A DNA stretch of 64,000 nucleotides from Salipiger mucosus DSM 16094 (GTDB lineage: Bacteria > Pseudomonadota > Alphaproteobacteria > Rhodobacterales > Rhodobacteraceae), in NCBI RefSeq assembly GCF_000442255.1, contig NZ_KE557273.1, positions 257,335-321,334 on the forward strand, in the 5' to 3' direction. The notes beneath the pieces are model-generated. The model saw nothing but the letters and a program-made list of their open reading frames with translations. It made no database searches and was not told where the DNA came from. Numbering within the stretch: position 1 is the first letter of the stretch; each line of letters starts with the position of its first letter. Positions 46,562-55,763 of this stretch are shown here, in pieces. The position numbers were made by a program, and so were the translations under genes.

Positions 46562-47238
46562 CCGACCTGCGGCTCGTGATCTTCGACGTGGACGGCACGC
46601 TGGTCGACAGCCAGGCCGATATCCTCGCCTCGATGAGCGCCGCCTTCGAGGCCGTCGCGCTGCCCGTCCCCGGGCGCGAGACGGTGCTGTCGATCGTCGG
46701 CCTCTCGCTGCCGGAGGCCATGTCGCGGCTCGCGCCCGGGGCCGACAAGGCGACGCGCGGGGCGATGGTCGAGGGCTACAAGGCCCGCTACATGACGCTG
46801 CGGTCCGAGAACGGGACGGCGGTCTCCTCGCCGCTCTACCCGCATGTGCGGGGCGTGCTGGACGCGCTGCACGCGCAGCCCGAGACGCTGCTGGGCATCG
46901 CCACCGGCAAGTCGCGGCGCGGGCTGGACAAGCTGGTGGACGGCCACGGCATCCGGCCGCTCTTCGTCACGCAGCAATGCGCCGACGACCACCCGTCCAA
47001 GCCGAATCCGGCGATGCTGAAGGCGGCGCTGGCCGAGACCGGCGTGGCGCCCCGGCGCGCGGTGATGATCGGCGACACGAGCTATGACATGGAGATGGCG
47101 CGCGCCGCCGGGATGCTGGCCATCGGCGTCAGTTGGGGTTACCACGACGCCGCCCGGCTGGCGGATGCGCACATGATCCTCGACGACATCCGGCTGCTGC
47201 CGGGGCTGCTGCAACAGGTCTGGGAGCAGACGGCATGA
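46558..47238 (+). CDS. HAD-family phosphatase, phosphoglycolate-phosphatase-like
   Basis: The 226-residue protein has HAD motif I FDVDGTLVDS (D10, D12), a helical cap, IATGKSRRGLDKL (motif II/III region) and IGDTSYDMEMARAAG (motif IV). It resembles Gph/PpaX-type phosphatases. The substrate cannot be fixed from sequence. It overlaps both neighbours by four bases in a tight operon. Confidence 0.87.
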   Translation: MTDLRLVIFDVDGTLVDSQADILASMSAAFEAVALPVPGRETVLSIVGLSLPEAMSRLAPGADKATRGAMVEGYKARYMTLRSENGTAVSSPLYPHVRGVLDALHAQPETLLGIATGKSRRGLDKLVDGHGIRPLFVTQQCADDHPSKPNPAMLKAALAETGVAPRRAVMIGDTSYDMEMARAAGMLAIGVSWGYHDAARLADAHMILDDIRLLPGLLQQVWEQTA

Positions 47239-47945
47239 GCGAATGGGCGCCCAAGCGTTTCTACGATCACGCCACCGTTGAACCGGTCGGCGCGGGCTGG
47301 ACCGTGCATCTCGATGCGCGGCCGCTGCGCACGCCGGGCAAGTCGCCGCTGGTGGTGCCGACGCCGCCGCTGGCGCAGGCGATCGCCGACGAGTGGCAGG
47401 CGCAGGAGGGGACCATCGACCCCACCGCGATGCCCTTCACGCGCACCGCGAACAGCGCCATCGAGAAGGTCGCGCCGCAGCGCGCCGAGGTGGCGCAGAT
47501 GCTGGCCGACTACGGCGACAGCGACCTTCTGTGCTACCGCGCCGATCACCCCGAGGGGCTGGTCCGGCGGCAGGCCGAGGGCTGGGACCCGATGCTCGAC
47601 TGGGCCGAGCGCACGCTTGGCGCGCGGCTGGAGCCGCGCACCGGCGTGATGCACGCGGCGCAGTCCCCCGCCGCGCTGGAGGCGCTGTCCGCCCGGGTGC
47701 ACGCGCTGGATTCCTTCGAGCTCGCGGCCTTTCACGACCTGGTTTCGCTGACCGGCTCGCTGGTGCTGGGATTCGCCGCCGCCGAGGGGCAGGACGGCGA
47801 CACCCTCTGGGCGCTGTCGCGCATCGACGAGACCTGGCAGGAAGAGCTCTGGGGCGTGGACGACGAGGCCCATGCGACGGCCGAACGCAAGCGCGCGGCA
47901 TTTCACCATGCTCGGCGGTTTTTCGCCCTCTGCAAGGCTGCCTAA
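47235..47945 (+). CDS. ATP12-family F1-ATPase assembly chaperone
   Basis: The 236-residue protein matches ATP12, which in mitochondria and alphaproteobacteria helps assemble the F1 alpha subunit. Visible are KRFYDHATVEP, LDARPLRTPGKSPLVVPT, EWQAQEGTIDPTAMPFTRTANSAI and the ERTLGARL to GSLVLGFA region. The ATG at 47235 overlaps the HAD stop. Last gene of the rarA operon. Confidence 0.9.
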   Translation: MSEWAPKRFYDHATVEPVGAGWTVHLDARPLRTPGKSPLVVPTPPLAQAIADEWQAQEGTIDPTAMPFTRTANSAIEKVAPQRAEVAQMLADYGDSDLLCYRADHPEGLVRRQAEGWDPMLDWAERTLGARLEPRTGVMHAAQSPAALEALSARVHALDSFELAAFHDLVSLTGSLVLGFAAAEGQDGDTLWALSRIDETWQEELWGVDDEAHATAERKRAAFHHARRFFALCKAA

Positions 47946-48142
47946 TCTCGGTCCACCGGGGGTCTCTTTGCGTAAGTTCTGGGCAGAACTCGATGTTTTT
48001 CCCCGGAGCATGGCTTGACCTCTCCGGAAGATTCCTCCCAAACTTACCCCCACTAGTCAGGGGGAAGTCCCACCTAGGTCCAACGGCCCCACGAGGGCCC
48101 GAAACCGGTTCGACAGGGACCGGACAACAGGAAGAGGTAACC

Positions 48143-49162
48143 ATGAAGAATACCGTACTGCTTGGCGCGATGGCGGCCGCCGGTCTGGCGGCAGGTGCCG
48201 CCGGCGCGGCCACGCTCGACGACGTCAAGGCGCGCGGCACCCTGAACTGTGGCGTGACCACCGGTCTCGCCGGCTTTGCGGCTCCCGACGCGAACGGCGT
48301 CTGGCAGGGCTTCGACGTCGGCGTGTGCCGTGCCGTGGCCGCTGCCGTGCTGGGCGATCCGATGGCGGTCGAATTCGTTCCGACCACCGGTCAGACCCGC
48401 TTTACCGCGCTTGCCTCGGGCGAGATCGACATGCTGGCCCGGAACACCACCTGGACCTTCTCGCGCGACAACGACCTGAAGTTCGAGTTCGTCGGCATCA
48501 ACTACTACGACGGCCAGGGCTTCATGACGCCGAAGGAACTGGGCGTGTCCTCGGCCAAGGAACTGGACGGCGCGACCGTCTGCATCCAGACCGGCACCAC
48601 CACCGAGCTCAACCTCGCGGACTTCTTCCGCGTGAACAACATCGACTACGAGCCGGTGCCGATCGAGACCAACGCGGAAGCGCAGCAGCAGTACCTTGCC
48701 GGCGCCTGCGACGTCTACACCACCGACGCTTCGGGCCTCGCCGCAACGCGCGCGACCTTCGAGGATCCCTCGGCGCACGTGATCCTGCCCGAGATCATCT
48801 CGAAAGAGCCGCTGGGCCCGCTGGTCCGTCACGGTGACAACGAGTGGGGCGACATCGTCCGCTGGACGCTGAACGCGCTGATCGCGGCCGAAGAATACGG
48901 CGTCACCTCGGCCAACATCAACGAGCTGAGCGCAGAGCCCACCGACAACCCCGAAGTGAACCGTCTGCTCGGCACCGAGGGCGAGCTGGGCTCGATGATC
49001 GGCCTCGAGGCCGACTGGGCCAAGCGCGCCATCCTGGCCGGCGGCAACTACGGTGAGCTCTTCGAGAAGAACATCGGCGAGAACACCCCGATCGGCCTGT
49101 CGCGCGGCCTGAACGCGCAGTGGACCGATGGCGGCCTGATGTACAGCCCGCCGTTCCGCTAA
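48143..49162 (+). CDS. aapJ: General L-amino-acid ABC transporter, periplasmic binding protein
   Basis: AapJ/BztA captures a wide range of L-amino acids in the periplasm. The 339 residues begin with a signal peptide (to about AGA, residue 22) and then the family 3 binding-protein fold: VKARGTLNCGVTTGLAGFAAPDANGVWQGFDVGVCRA and LARNTTWTFSRD. GAAGAGG precedes the ATG. It heads the aapJQMP operon and is followed by a terminator-like hairpin that could favour binding-protein synthesis over permease. Confidence 0.95.
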   Translation: MKNTVLLGAMAAAGLAAGAAGAATLDDVKARGTLNCGVTTGLAGFAAPDANGVWQGFDVGVCRAVAAAVLGDPMAVEFVPTTGQTRFTALASGEIDMLARNTTWTFSRDNDLKFEFVGINYYDGQGFMTPKELGVSSAKELDGATVCIQTGTTTELNLADFFRVNNIDYEPVPIETNAEAQQQYLAGACDVYTTDASGLAATRATFEDPSAHVILPEIISKEPLGPLVRHGDNEWGDIVRWTLNALIAAEEYGVTSANINELSAEPTDNPEVNRLLGTEGELGSMIGLEADWAKRAILAGGNYGELFEKNIGENTPIGLSRGLNAQWTDGGLMYSPPFR

Positions 49163-49175
49163 GACCACTTGCAGG

Positions 49176-49203
49176 GGGCGCCGGGGAAACTCGGCGCCCT
49201 TTT
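49176..49203 (+). terminator. Partial terminator between aapJ and aapQ
   Basis: GGGCGCCG (49176-49183) pairs with CGGCGCCC (49192-49199), then TTTT. Leaky termination here is common between binding-protein and permease genes. Confidence 0.7.
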
Positions 49204-49308
49204 GCGAAGAAGACGACCCAAGAGAAAATCAGAGTTTCCGAGAGGGGCCGGATACCGGAACAACCGGTGCGACGCCCGGGAAGAACGGAAACCACCGGGG
49301 AGACGACC

Positions 49309-50724
49309 ATGGCGACAATGACGGACCCGCCGGAGCAGAGCTTCCGGCTCAGTCAGCTTATCTACGATACCCGTTACCGTTCGCTGACGATCCAGGTCGT
49401 CGCGATGATCCTGCTGGCACTTGCGCTGTCCTGGCTGGTGTCGAACACCGTCCAGAACCTCGCGGCGCTGGGAAAGGATTTCGATTTCGGCTTCCTCTGG
49501 CAGCCTTCGGGCTACGACATCAACCAGCGCCTGGTCGAATACGACAGCCAGTCGACTCACGGCCGCGCCGCGCTGGTGGGCATCCTGAACACCATTCTCG
49601 TCGCCATTCTCGGCTGCTCGCTCGCCACCGTGCTGGGCGTGATTGCCGGCGTCCTGCGGCTGTCGAACAACTGGCTCGTCTCGCGCCTCATGGCGGTCTA
49701 CGTCGAGGGCTTCCGCAACGTGCCGCTGCTGCTGTGGATCGTGCTGATCTTCGCGCTGATGACCGAGGCCACGCCGCAGCCGCGCGCCTTCCGCGCCGAC
49801 GACGGACCCTCGATGCTGATGGGCGAAAGCGTCGCCGTCACCAACCGCGGCGTCTACATCCCCAACCTTGTCTTCACCCGTTCGCTGGGCGGCAACGAGG
49901 TCGCCGCGCCCGAACCGGAAGAAGAGGAGCCGACCTCGTCCGGCCTGTCGGGCACCTACGGCGGCAGCCGGATCTCGACCGGCGGCTCGGGCGTCTCGAC
50001 CGGGCAGAGCAGCGACGCGTCGGACTCGTCCGGCGACGGCGCGGCGGCCTCCGGCGAGGGCGAGGTCGTGCCGACCTCCTCGGGCTGGGACTGGCTCTTG
50101 ATCCTCGGCGTGCTCTTCGCCGGCATCGCCGGCGCACGCTACGTCTCCAAGAAGGCGACCGAGAAGCAGGAGGCCACCGGCAAGCGGCCGACCACGGCCC
50201 CGATCCAGGCCGGCCTGATCCTGATCCCGCTGATCGCCGTGCTGGTGATCCTTGGCGCGCAATTGAACAAGCCCGTGCTGGGCGGCTTCAACTTCGACGG
50301 CGGCCTGCACCTGCGCAACTCGCTGATCGCGCTCTGGCTGGCGCTGTCGCTCTACACCGGCGCCTTCATCGCCGAGATCGTGCGCGGCGGCATCCTGGCC
50401 ATCAACAAGGGCCAGACCGAGGCCGCCTACGCGCTTGGCCTGCGCCCCGGCACCACGATGAACCTCGTGATCCTGCCGCAGGCGCTGCGGGTCATCATCC
50501 CGCCGCTGATCTCGCAATACCTGAACCTGACCAAGAACAGCTCGCTCGCCATCGCGGTGGGCTACATGGACGCCCGCTCCACGCTGGGCGGCATCACCAT
50601 CAACCAGACGGGACGCGAGCTCGAGGGGATGCTGCTCCTCGGTCTCTTCTACCTTGTTCTGAGCCTCGTGATCTCGAGCTTCATGAACATCTACAACGCG
50701 ACCGTCAAGCTGAAGGAGCGGTGA
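49309..50724 (+). CDS. aapQ: General L-amino-acid ABC transporter permease AapQ with low-complexity insert
   Basis: Inner-membrane permease of 471 residues from the ATG at 49309 (GGGGAGA upstream). Helices are visible near residues 28-46, 88-118 and 138-151, and in the C-terminal half; the coupling EAA loop is EAAYALGLRPGTTMNLVILPQALR. Between residues about 198 and 258 lies a Glu-run and then Ser/Gly/Asp-rich sequence (for example EPEEEEPTSSG and STGQSSDASDSSGDG) not needed for the fold, in the loop between membrane helices. aapM follows one base after the stop. Confidence 0.92.
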   Translation: MATMTDPPEQSFRLSQLIYDTRYRSLTIQVVAMILLALALSWLVSNTVQNLAALGKDFDFGFLWQPSGYDINQRLVEYDSQSTHGRAALVGILNTILVAILGCSLATVLGVIAGVLRLSNNWLVSRLMAVYVEGFRNVPLLLWIVLIFALMTEATPQPRAFRADDGPSMLMGESVAVTNRGVYIPNLVFTRSLGGNEVAAPEPEEEEPTSSGLSGTYGGSRISTGGSGVSTGQSSDASDSSGDGAAASGEGEVVPTSSGWDWLLILGVLFAGIAGARYVSKKATEKQEATGKRPTTAPIQAGLILIPLIAVLVILGAQLNKPVLGGFNFDGGLHLRNSLIALWLALSLYTGAFIAEIVRGGILAINKGQTEAAYALGLRPGTTMNLVILPQALRVIIPPLISQYLNLTKNSSLAIAVGYMDARSTLGGITINQTGRELEGMLLLGLFYLVLSLVISSFMNIYNATVKLKER

Positions 50725-50725
50725 C

Positions 50726-52045
50726 ATGAGCGAGGTACATTCCGAATCGTCTCTCGCCTACGTCCGCGAGACCATGGTCGACCAGAAGGAGCCGCCGCTG
50801 TCGCAGACCGGCGCCTACCGGTGGATCCACGAGAACCTCTTCTCCGGCTGGCTCAACGTGATCCTGACCCTCGGGTCGCTCTGGTTCATCTGGGTGGTGC
50901 TGAGCCACCTCGTGCCCTGGGCCGCCCTCGGCATCTGGGACGCGGGCAGCCTCGCCCAGTGCCGCGAGATCCGGAACGACCTCTACGGCGCGGGCTCGGA
51001 CGTGGCCTGCTGGGCGGTGATCGCCGAACGCTGGCCGCAGCTGCTGTTCGGCTTCTATCCCAGGGACCTCTACTGGCGCCCGGTGCTGGCCTTCGTCATC
51101 TTCTTCATCGCCATCGCCCCGGTGCTGTTCAGCTCGCTGCCGCGCAAGGCGCTCTTCGGCTCGATGGCGGCGCCCTTCGTGATCTACTGGCTGATCTGGG
51201 GCGGCTCGCTCTGGGGGCCCGTCGCCGTCGCCGCGGGCTTCGTGCTGGGCTGGGCGATCATGAACTACGCCGGACCCAAGGTCGGCGTGCTGCCCGCGAT
51301 CCTCGCCTCCATCGTCGTGCCGTTGCTCTACTGGTTCTTCGTCGCCGGGCCGCTTGCGGGGGCGCTGTCCTCGGTGGTGCCGTTGCGGCTGACGAACGTC
51401 GAATCCAACGACATCGGCGGCTTCATGCTGGCGCTGATCATCGGCATCTCGGGCATCCTGCTGTCGCTGCCGCTGGGCGTCGTGCTGGCGCTGGGGCGGC
51501 AGTCGGACATGTTCATCATCAACAAGTGCTCGATCGCCTTCATCGAGATCATCCGGGGCGTGCCGCTGATCGTCTGGCTGTTCACCGCCTCGCTGCTGCT
51601 GAACTACTTCCTGCCGCCGGGCACCAACTTCGACCTGATGCTGCGGGTCATCATCATGGTGACGCTCTTCGCCTCGGCCTATATCGCCGAAGTGGTGCGC
51701 GGGGGCCTCGCGGCCCTGCCCAAGGGCCAGTACGAGGCCGCCGACGCGCTGGGGCTCGACTACTGGAAGTCGATGCGGCTGATCATCCTGCCGCAGGCGC
51801 TCAAGATCGCCATTCCGGGCATCGTGAACACCTTCATCGGGCTCTTCAAGGACACGACGCTCGTGGTCTTCATCGGCCTGCTCGATCCCATCGGCCTGTC
51901 GAACTCGATCCGCGCCTCGACGGAGTGGAACGGCATCTACTGGGAACTCTTCGTCTTCATCGGTCTGTGCTTCTTCCTCTTCTGCTTCGGCATGGGCCGC
52001 TATTCCCTCTACCTCGAGAAAAAGCTCCGTCGCGAGCACAACTAA
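50726..52045 (+). CDS. aapM: General L-amino-acid ABC transporter permease AapM
   Basis: Second permease, 439 residues, with many hydrophobic helices and the EAA loop [24 protein letters not shown]. It pairs with AapQ in the membrane. The segment around residues 100-200 ([22 protein letters not shown] and following helices) is the extra N-terminal membrane region typical of AapM/BztC. aapP begins 11 bp later. Confidence 0.94.
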   Translation: MSEVHSESSLAYVRETMVDQKEPPLSQTGAYRWIHENLFSGWLNVILTLGSLWFIWVVLSHLVPWAALGIWDAGSLAQCREIRNDLYGAGSDVACWAVIAERWPQLLFGFYPRDLYWRPVLAFVIFFIAIAPVLFSSLPRKALFGSMAAPFVIYWLIWGGSLWGPVAVAAGFVLGWAIMNYAGPKVGVLPAILASIVVPLLYWFFVAGPLAGALSSVVPLRLTNVESNDIGGFMLALIIGISGILLSLPLGVVLALGRQSDMFIINKCSIAFIEIIRGVPLIVWLFTASLLLNYFLPPGTNFDLMLRVIIMVTLFASAYIAEVVRGGLAALPKGQYEAADALGLDYWKSMRLIILPQALKIAIPGIVNTFIGLFKDTTLVVFIGLLDPIGLSNSIRASTEWNGIYWELFVFIGLCFFLFCFGMGRYSLYLEKKLRREHN

Positions 52046-52056
52046 GGAGACCGCAG

Positions 52057-52848
52057 ATGTCGGACATTGCCACCGCTCGCGAGGTCGACCGAAGCCAGAT
52101 GACGGTCTCGGACGAGGTCGCGATCCAGATCTCGAACATGAACAAGTGGTACGGGACCTTCCACGTGCTGCGCGATATCGACCTGACCGTCCATCGCGGC
52201 GAGCGGATCGTGATCGCCGGGCCCTCGGGCTCGGGGAAATCCACGCTGATCCGCTGCATCAACCGCCTCGAGGAGCACCAGGCCGGCACGATCACCGTCG
52301 ACGGGACCGAGCTGGGCTCGGACATCAAGAACATCGACAAGATCCGTTCGGAAGTCGGGATGGTGTTCCAGCACTTCAACCTGTTCCCGCACCTGACCAT
52401 CCTCGAGAACTGCACGCTGGCCCCGATCTGGGTGCGCAAGACGCCCAAGAAGGAAGCCGAGGCCACGGCCATGCACTTCCTCGAGAAGGTCAAGATCCCC
52501 GAGCAGGCGCACAAGTATCCCGGCCAGCTCTCGGGCGGTCAGCAGCAGCGCGTGGCCATCGCCCGCTCGCTCTGCATGAAGCCGCGGATCATGCTCTTCG
52601 ACGAGCCGACCTCGGCGCTCGACCCCGAGATGATCAAGGAGGTGCTCGACACCATGGTCAGCCTCGCGGAAGAGGGCATGACCATGCTCTGCGTGACCCA
52701 CGAGATGGGCTTCGCGCGGCAGGTGGCGAACCGTGTGATCTTCATGGACGCGGGTCAGATCGTCGAACAGAACGAGCCCGAGGCGTTCTTCAACAATCCG
52801 CAGCACGAGCGGACGAAGCTCTTCCTCAGCCAGATCCTGGGGCACTGA
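52057..52848 (+). CDS. aapP: General L-amino-acid ABC transporter ATPase AapP
   Basis: Cytoplasmic ATPase of 263 residues with Walker [10 protein letters not shown] (55-63), Q-loop [11 protein letters not shown], signature LSGGQQQR, Walker [15 protein letters not shown] and a switch His in [16 protein letters not shown] precedes the ATG at 52057. It ends seven bases from the convergent sixA gene and no strong terminator is visible between. Confidence 0.95.
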   Translation: MSDIATAREVDRSQMTVSDEVAIQISNMNKWYGTFHVLRDIDLTVHRGERIVIAGPSGSGKSTLIRCINRLEEHQAGTITVDGTELGSDIKNIDKIRSEVGMVFQHFNLFPHLTILENCTLAPIWVRKTPKKEAEATAMHFLEKVKIPEQAHKYPGQLSGGQQQRVAIARSLCMKPRIMLFDEPTSALDPEMIKEVLDTMVSLAEEGMTMLCVTHEMGFARQVANRVIFMDAGQIVEQNEPEAFFNNPQHERTKLFLSQILGH

Positions 52849-52855
52849 GAGGGCC

Positions 52856-53347
52856 TCAGCCCTCGGTCAGCTCCCGTGGAATGACGAAGGCGCGCGGCTC
52901 TGCCGCGCGCCATTCCGTTTGCGCCCAGTCCGCGATGTCGAAGTCTGCGACCAGCGTGGCCCCGGTGGGGTAGTCGCGAAAGCGCGGGTGCTGCGGGGCG
53001 CGGGCGACGATCTCGTGGGCGAAATCGCAGATGCCGGGGTTGTGGCCCACCATCAGGACGGTGTCGCCCTCGGCCTCGCGCAGGCAGGACATCATGGTCT
53101 CGGGCCCGGCGTGGTAGAGGCGGTCCTCGTAGCGGGCCGGCGCGTCGAGCTGCAGCCGGTCCAGCGTCTCGCGCGTGCGCGCAGCCGTGGAGCAGAGCAT
53201 CTGGCCCGGCAGGTGGCCCTCGGCGCGCAGCCAGTGCCCGAGCGCCGCCGCGCTCTCGCGCCCGCGCGGGTTCAGCGGCCGCGCGTGGTCGGGCTGGCCG
53301 GCGGACCAGTCCGACTTGGCGTGGCGCATGAGGATCAGGGTCTTCAC
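52856..53347 (-). CDS. sixA: SixA-type histidine phosphatase
   Basis: The 163-residue protein has the RHG motif LMRHAKSDW (phospho-accepting H9), the STAARTRETLDRL segment and the second histidine in VGHNPGI (H102). E. coli SixA dephosphorylates a phosphotransfer histidine; the substrate here is unknown. It lies nine bases after argB, probably in its operon. Confidence 0.85.
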   Translation of the reverse strand: MKTLILMRHAKSDWSAGQPDHARPLNPRGRESAAALGHWLRAEGHLPGQMLCSTAARTRETLDRLQLDAPARYEDRLYHAGPETMMSCLREAEGDTVLMVGHNPGICDFAHEIVARAPQHPRFRDYPTGATLVADFDIADWAQTEWRAAEPRAFVIPRELTEG

Positions 53348-53356
53348 GGGAGGCCC

Positions 53357-54250
53357 TCAGCGCTGTCGTCGCGCGGGCGGCAGTTCCGGCGGCCGGATGA
53401 GCGAGCCCGCGCCATGCTCGGTGAAGAGCTCCAGCAGGCAGGCGTTGGGCACCCGCCCGTCGAGGATCACCACGGCGCGCACCCCGTCCTCGATGGCCTT
53501 GAGCGCCGTCTCGGTCTTGGGGATCATGCCGCCGGCGATGGTGCCGTCGTCGGTCATGGCGCGGACCTCTTCCGGGGTCATGGCGGTCACGACCTCGCCC
53601 TCGACGTTCTTGACGCCCGAGACGTCGGTCAGCAGCAGCAGCCGGTCTGCCTTGAGCGCACCGGCCAGCGCGCCGGCGGCGGTGTCGCCGTTGACGTTGA
53701 AGGTCTCGTTGGCGTCCATGCCGGTCGCCACGGGCGCCACCACGGGGATGATCCCGGCGGCAAAGAGATCGCGCAGCACCTGCACGTTGAGTTCGACCGG
53801 GCGGCCGACGAAGCCCAGCTCGGGGTCGTCCGCCTCGCAGACGATGAGATCGTCGTCCTTGCCCGAGAGGCCCACGGCGCGGCCGCCCTCGTCCATGATC
53901 GCCTGCACGATGCGCTTGTTCACGAGGCCGGTCAGGACCATCTCGACGACGTCGACGGTGGCCTGATCGGTGACGCGCTTGCCGCGCTTGAACTCCGAGA
54001 CGATGCCGAGCTTCTTCAGCGTCTCGTTGATCATGGGGCCGCCGCCATGCACGACGACCGGGTTCACGCCGACCTGCCGCATCAGCACGATGTCCCGGGC
54101 GAAGCGGGCCATTTCCTCGGCGTCGCCCATGGCGTTGCCGCCGAACTTGACCACGACGATGGCGCCGGAATAGCGCTGCATGTAGGGCAGGGCTTCGCTG
54201 AGCGTGCGGGCGGTGGCGATCCAGTCTCGGTTCATGGTCTGCTTCTTCAT
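53357..54250 (-). CDS. argB: Acetylglutamate kinase
   Basis: ArgB phosphorylates N-acetylglutamate in arginine synthesis. The 297 residues contain [30 protein letters not shown] and [11 protein letters not shown], the kinase landmarks. I use the ATG at 54250 with GGAAAG upstream; a second ATG five codons later (MNRDW) is possible. It follows engB after a gap containing AT-rich palindromes. Confidence 0.95.
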   Translation of the reverse strand: MKKQTMNRDWIATARTLSEALPYMQRYSGAIVVVKFGGNAMGDAEEMARFARDIVLMRQVGVNPVVVHGGGPMINETLKKLGIVSEFKRGKRVTDQATVDVVEMVLTGLVNKRIVQAIMDEGGRAVGLSGKDDDLIVCEADDPELGFVGRPVELNVQVLRDLFAAGIIPVVAPVATGMDANETFNVNGDTAAGALAGALKADRLLLLTDVSGVKNVEGEVVTAMTPEEVRAMTDDGTIAGGMIPKTETALKAIEDGVRAVVILDGRVPNACLLELFTEHGAGSLIRPPELPPARRQR

Positions 54251-54318
54251 TCCATCGGCTTTCCTGCCGTTGCGTCGGCGTTGCGCCCCTGTCTGTGAAA
54301 TCGCCGCGGGGGACGCAA

Positions 54319-54338
54319 GATTTTTCGTACGAAAAATC
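54319..54338. repeat. 20-bp AT-rich palindrome between engB and argB
   Basis: GATTTTTCGTACGAAAAATC is a perfect palindrome centred on CGTACG in the 119-bp engB-argB gap. It is closely similar in design to the palindrome between rpoB and rpoC. Confidence 0.85.
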
Positions 54339-54369
54339 CTGGCGCCAAAAATCTTCGGAGGACGTTTTT

Positions 54370-55020
54370 TCAGCCGAGGCCGGCGATGATCGCGCGCAGG
54401 GTGGCGATGCCGTCGCCCTTTTCCGAACTGGTCAGCACCAGCTCGGGGTAGGCCGCAGGGTGCTTCGCCAGCGCGCCGCGCACCTGGTCCAGCACCTTTT
54501 CGCGGTCCTTGAGCTTGACCTTGTCGGCCTTGGTCAGCACCGCCTGGAAGGTCACTGCCGCCCGGTCGAGGAGCGTCATGATCTCGTCGTCCACGGGCTT
54601 CACGCCGTGGCGCGCGTCGATCAGCACGAAGGCGCGCCGCAGCGAGACGCGGCCCGCGAGGTACTGTTTCAGCAGCCGCTGCCACTGCTCGACCACCGCC
54701 ACCGGCGCATTGGCAAAGCCGTAGCCGGGCAGGTCGACGAGGTAGTGGCTGTCGGCCAGCGTGAAGTAGTTGATCTCCTGCGTCCGCCCCGGCGTGTTCG
54801 AGGCGCGCGCGATGCCCTTGCGCCCGGTGAGCGCGTTGATCAGGGTCGATTTCCCGACGTTGGAGCGCCCGGCGAAGCAGACCTCGGCGCGGTCGTCCGG
54901 GGGCAGGCCGTCCATGGCGACGACGCCCTTGAGGAAGTCGACCTCTCCGGCGAAGAGCTTGCGCGCGGCCTCGCGCGCGGCGTCGTCGGGCTCTTCTGCG
55001 AGGGGGAAGGGCAGTTGCAT
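54370..55020 (-). CDS. engB: Ribosome biogenesis GTP-binding protein EngB/YsxC
   Basis: EngB assists 50S assembly. The 216 residues show G1 GRSNVGKST (51-59), [13 protein letters not shown]3 DLPGYGFA and G4 TKADK. The ATG at 55020 overlaps the MOSC stop by one base (TGATG), so translation is coupled. Confidence 0.93.
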   Translation of the reverse strand: MQLPFPLAEEPDDAAREAARKLFAGEVDFLKGVVAMDGLPPDDRAEVCFAGRSNVGKSTLINALTGRKGIARASNTPGRTQEINYFTLADSHYLVDLPGYGFANAPVAVVEQWQRLLKQYLAGRVSLRRAFVLIDARHGVKPVDDEIMTLLDRAAVTFQAVLTKADKVKLKDREKVLDQVRGALAKHPAAYPELVLTSSEKGDGIATLRAIIAGLG

Positions 55021-55763
55021 CAGCTCATCTCCAGCAGGTCGCCGCGCGCGATCTCGCCGCCGGCGACGACCTCGGCGCGGACCGAGAAATCGGCGTGTCC
55101 CCAGGTCTTCAGCGCGCCGAGCGTGTCCGCATCGCGCGCGCCGGTCTCGGGGTTCGCCATGGTGGCGGCGCAGCGGCCGGTGCGTTCGCGCACGCGCAGG
55201 GTGGCGCCGCCGATGCGCAGCTCGCGACCGATCCAGTCGAACTCCTCCCAGGGGGCGAGGCCGTCCAGCCAGAGGTTCCCGCGCCAGCGGTGGATCGACA
55301 GCTCGCGGCCCATGCGCTGCTCGACCGCGCGGTGCGAGGCGAGGTTGCACAGGGTCACCGAGGGGAAGTCGCTGTCGGTCATGCCGCGCGAGCGCGCCCG
55401 CACGATGCGGGCCGATGGCGCCCGGTCTTCCGGCATCAGGGGGCGGACCCAGTCGAGGAAGGTGCCTGCGTCGCCATCGGGATCGAAGGTCAGGCCGGGC
55501 CGGTCGGGGTGCGACAGGGTGATCTGCCCCGCCGCGGGATCGAGCCGGGCCGTGATGGCCTGCAGTTGCGGCGCCTTGGCGCAACGGCTGAAATTGGCGC
55601 AGGGCGCCCACTCGCTGCCGTCGGCACCGCTGCGCTCATGCGCGACGGCCCAGGTGCGGTCCCAGGGCAGGCATTGGCCCGCCTCCAGCGTCACGTGATC
55701 GAGCGGCTCGCGGCCGTGGCTCTTGATCGGGTGGCGCCAGATGGAGGCGAGCCCTGCGCTCAT
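55020..55763 (-). CDS. MOSC-domain protein
   Basis: MOSC proteins handle molybdenum-cofactor sulfur or related reactions. The 247 residues begin with a beta-barrel N-domain ([25 protein letters not shown]) and contain the conserved Cys in [18 protein letters not shown]. It overlaps yidC by four bases and engB by one. This yidC-MOSC-engB-argB order is common in Rhodobacterales. Substrate not known. Confidence 0.87.
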   Translation of the reverse strand: MSAGLASIWRHPIKSHGREPLDHVTLEAGQCLPWDRTWAVAHERSGADGSEWAPCANFSRCAKAPQLQAITARLDPAAGQITLSHPDRPGLTFDPDGDAGTFLDWVRPLMPEDRAPSARIVRARSRGMTDSDFPSVTLCNLASHRAVEQRMGRELSIHRWRGNLWLDGLAPWEEFDWIGRELRIGGATLRVRERTGRCAATMANPETGARDADTLGALKTWGHADFSVRAEVVAGGEIARGDLLEMS

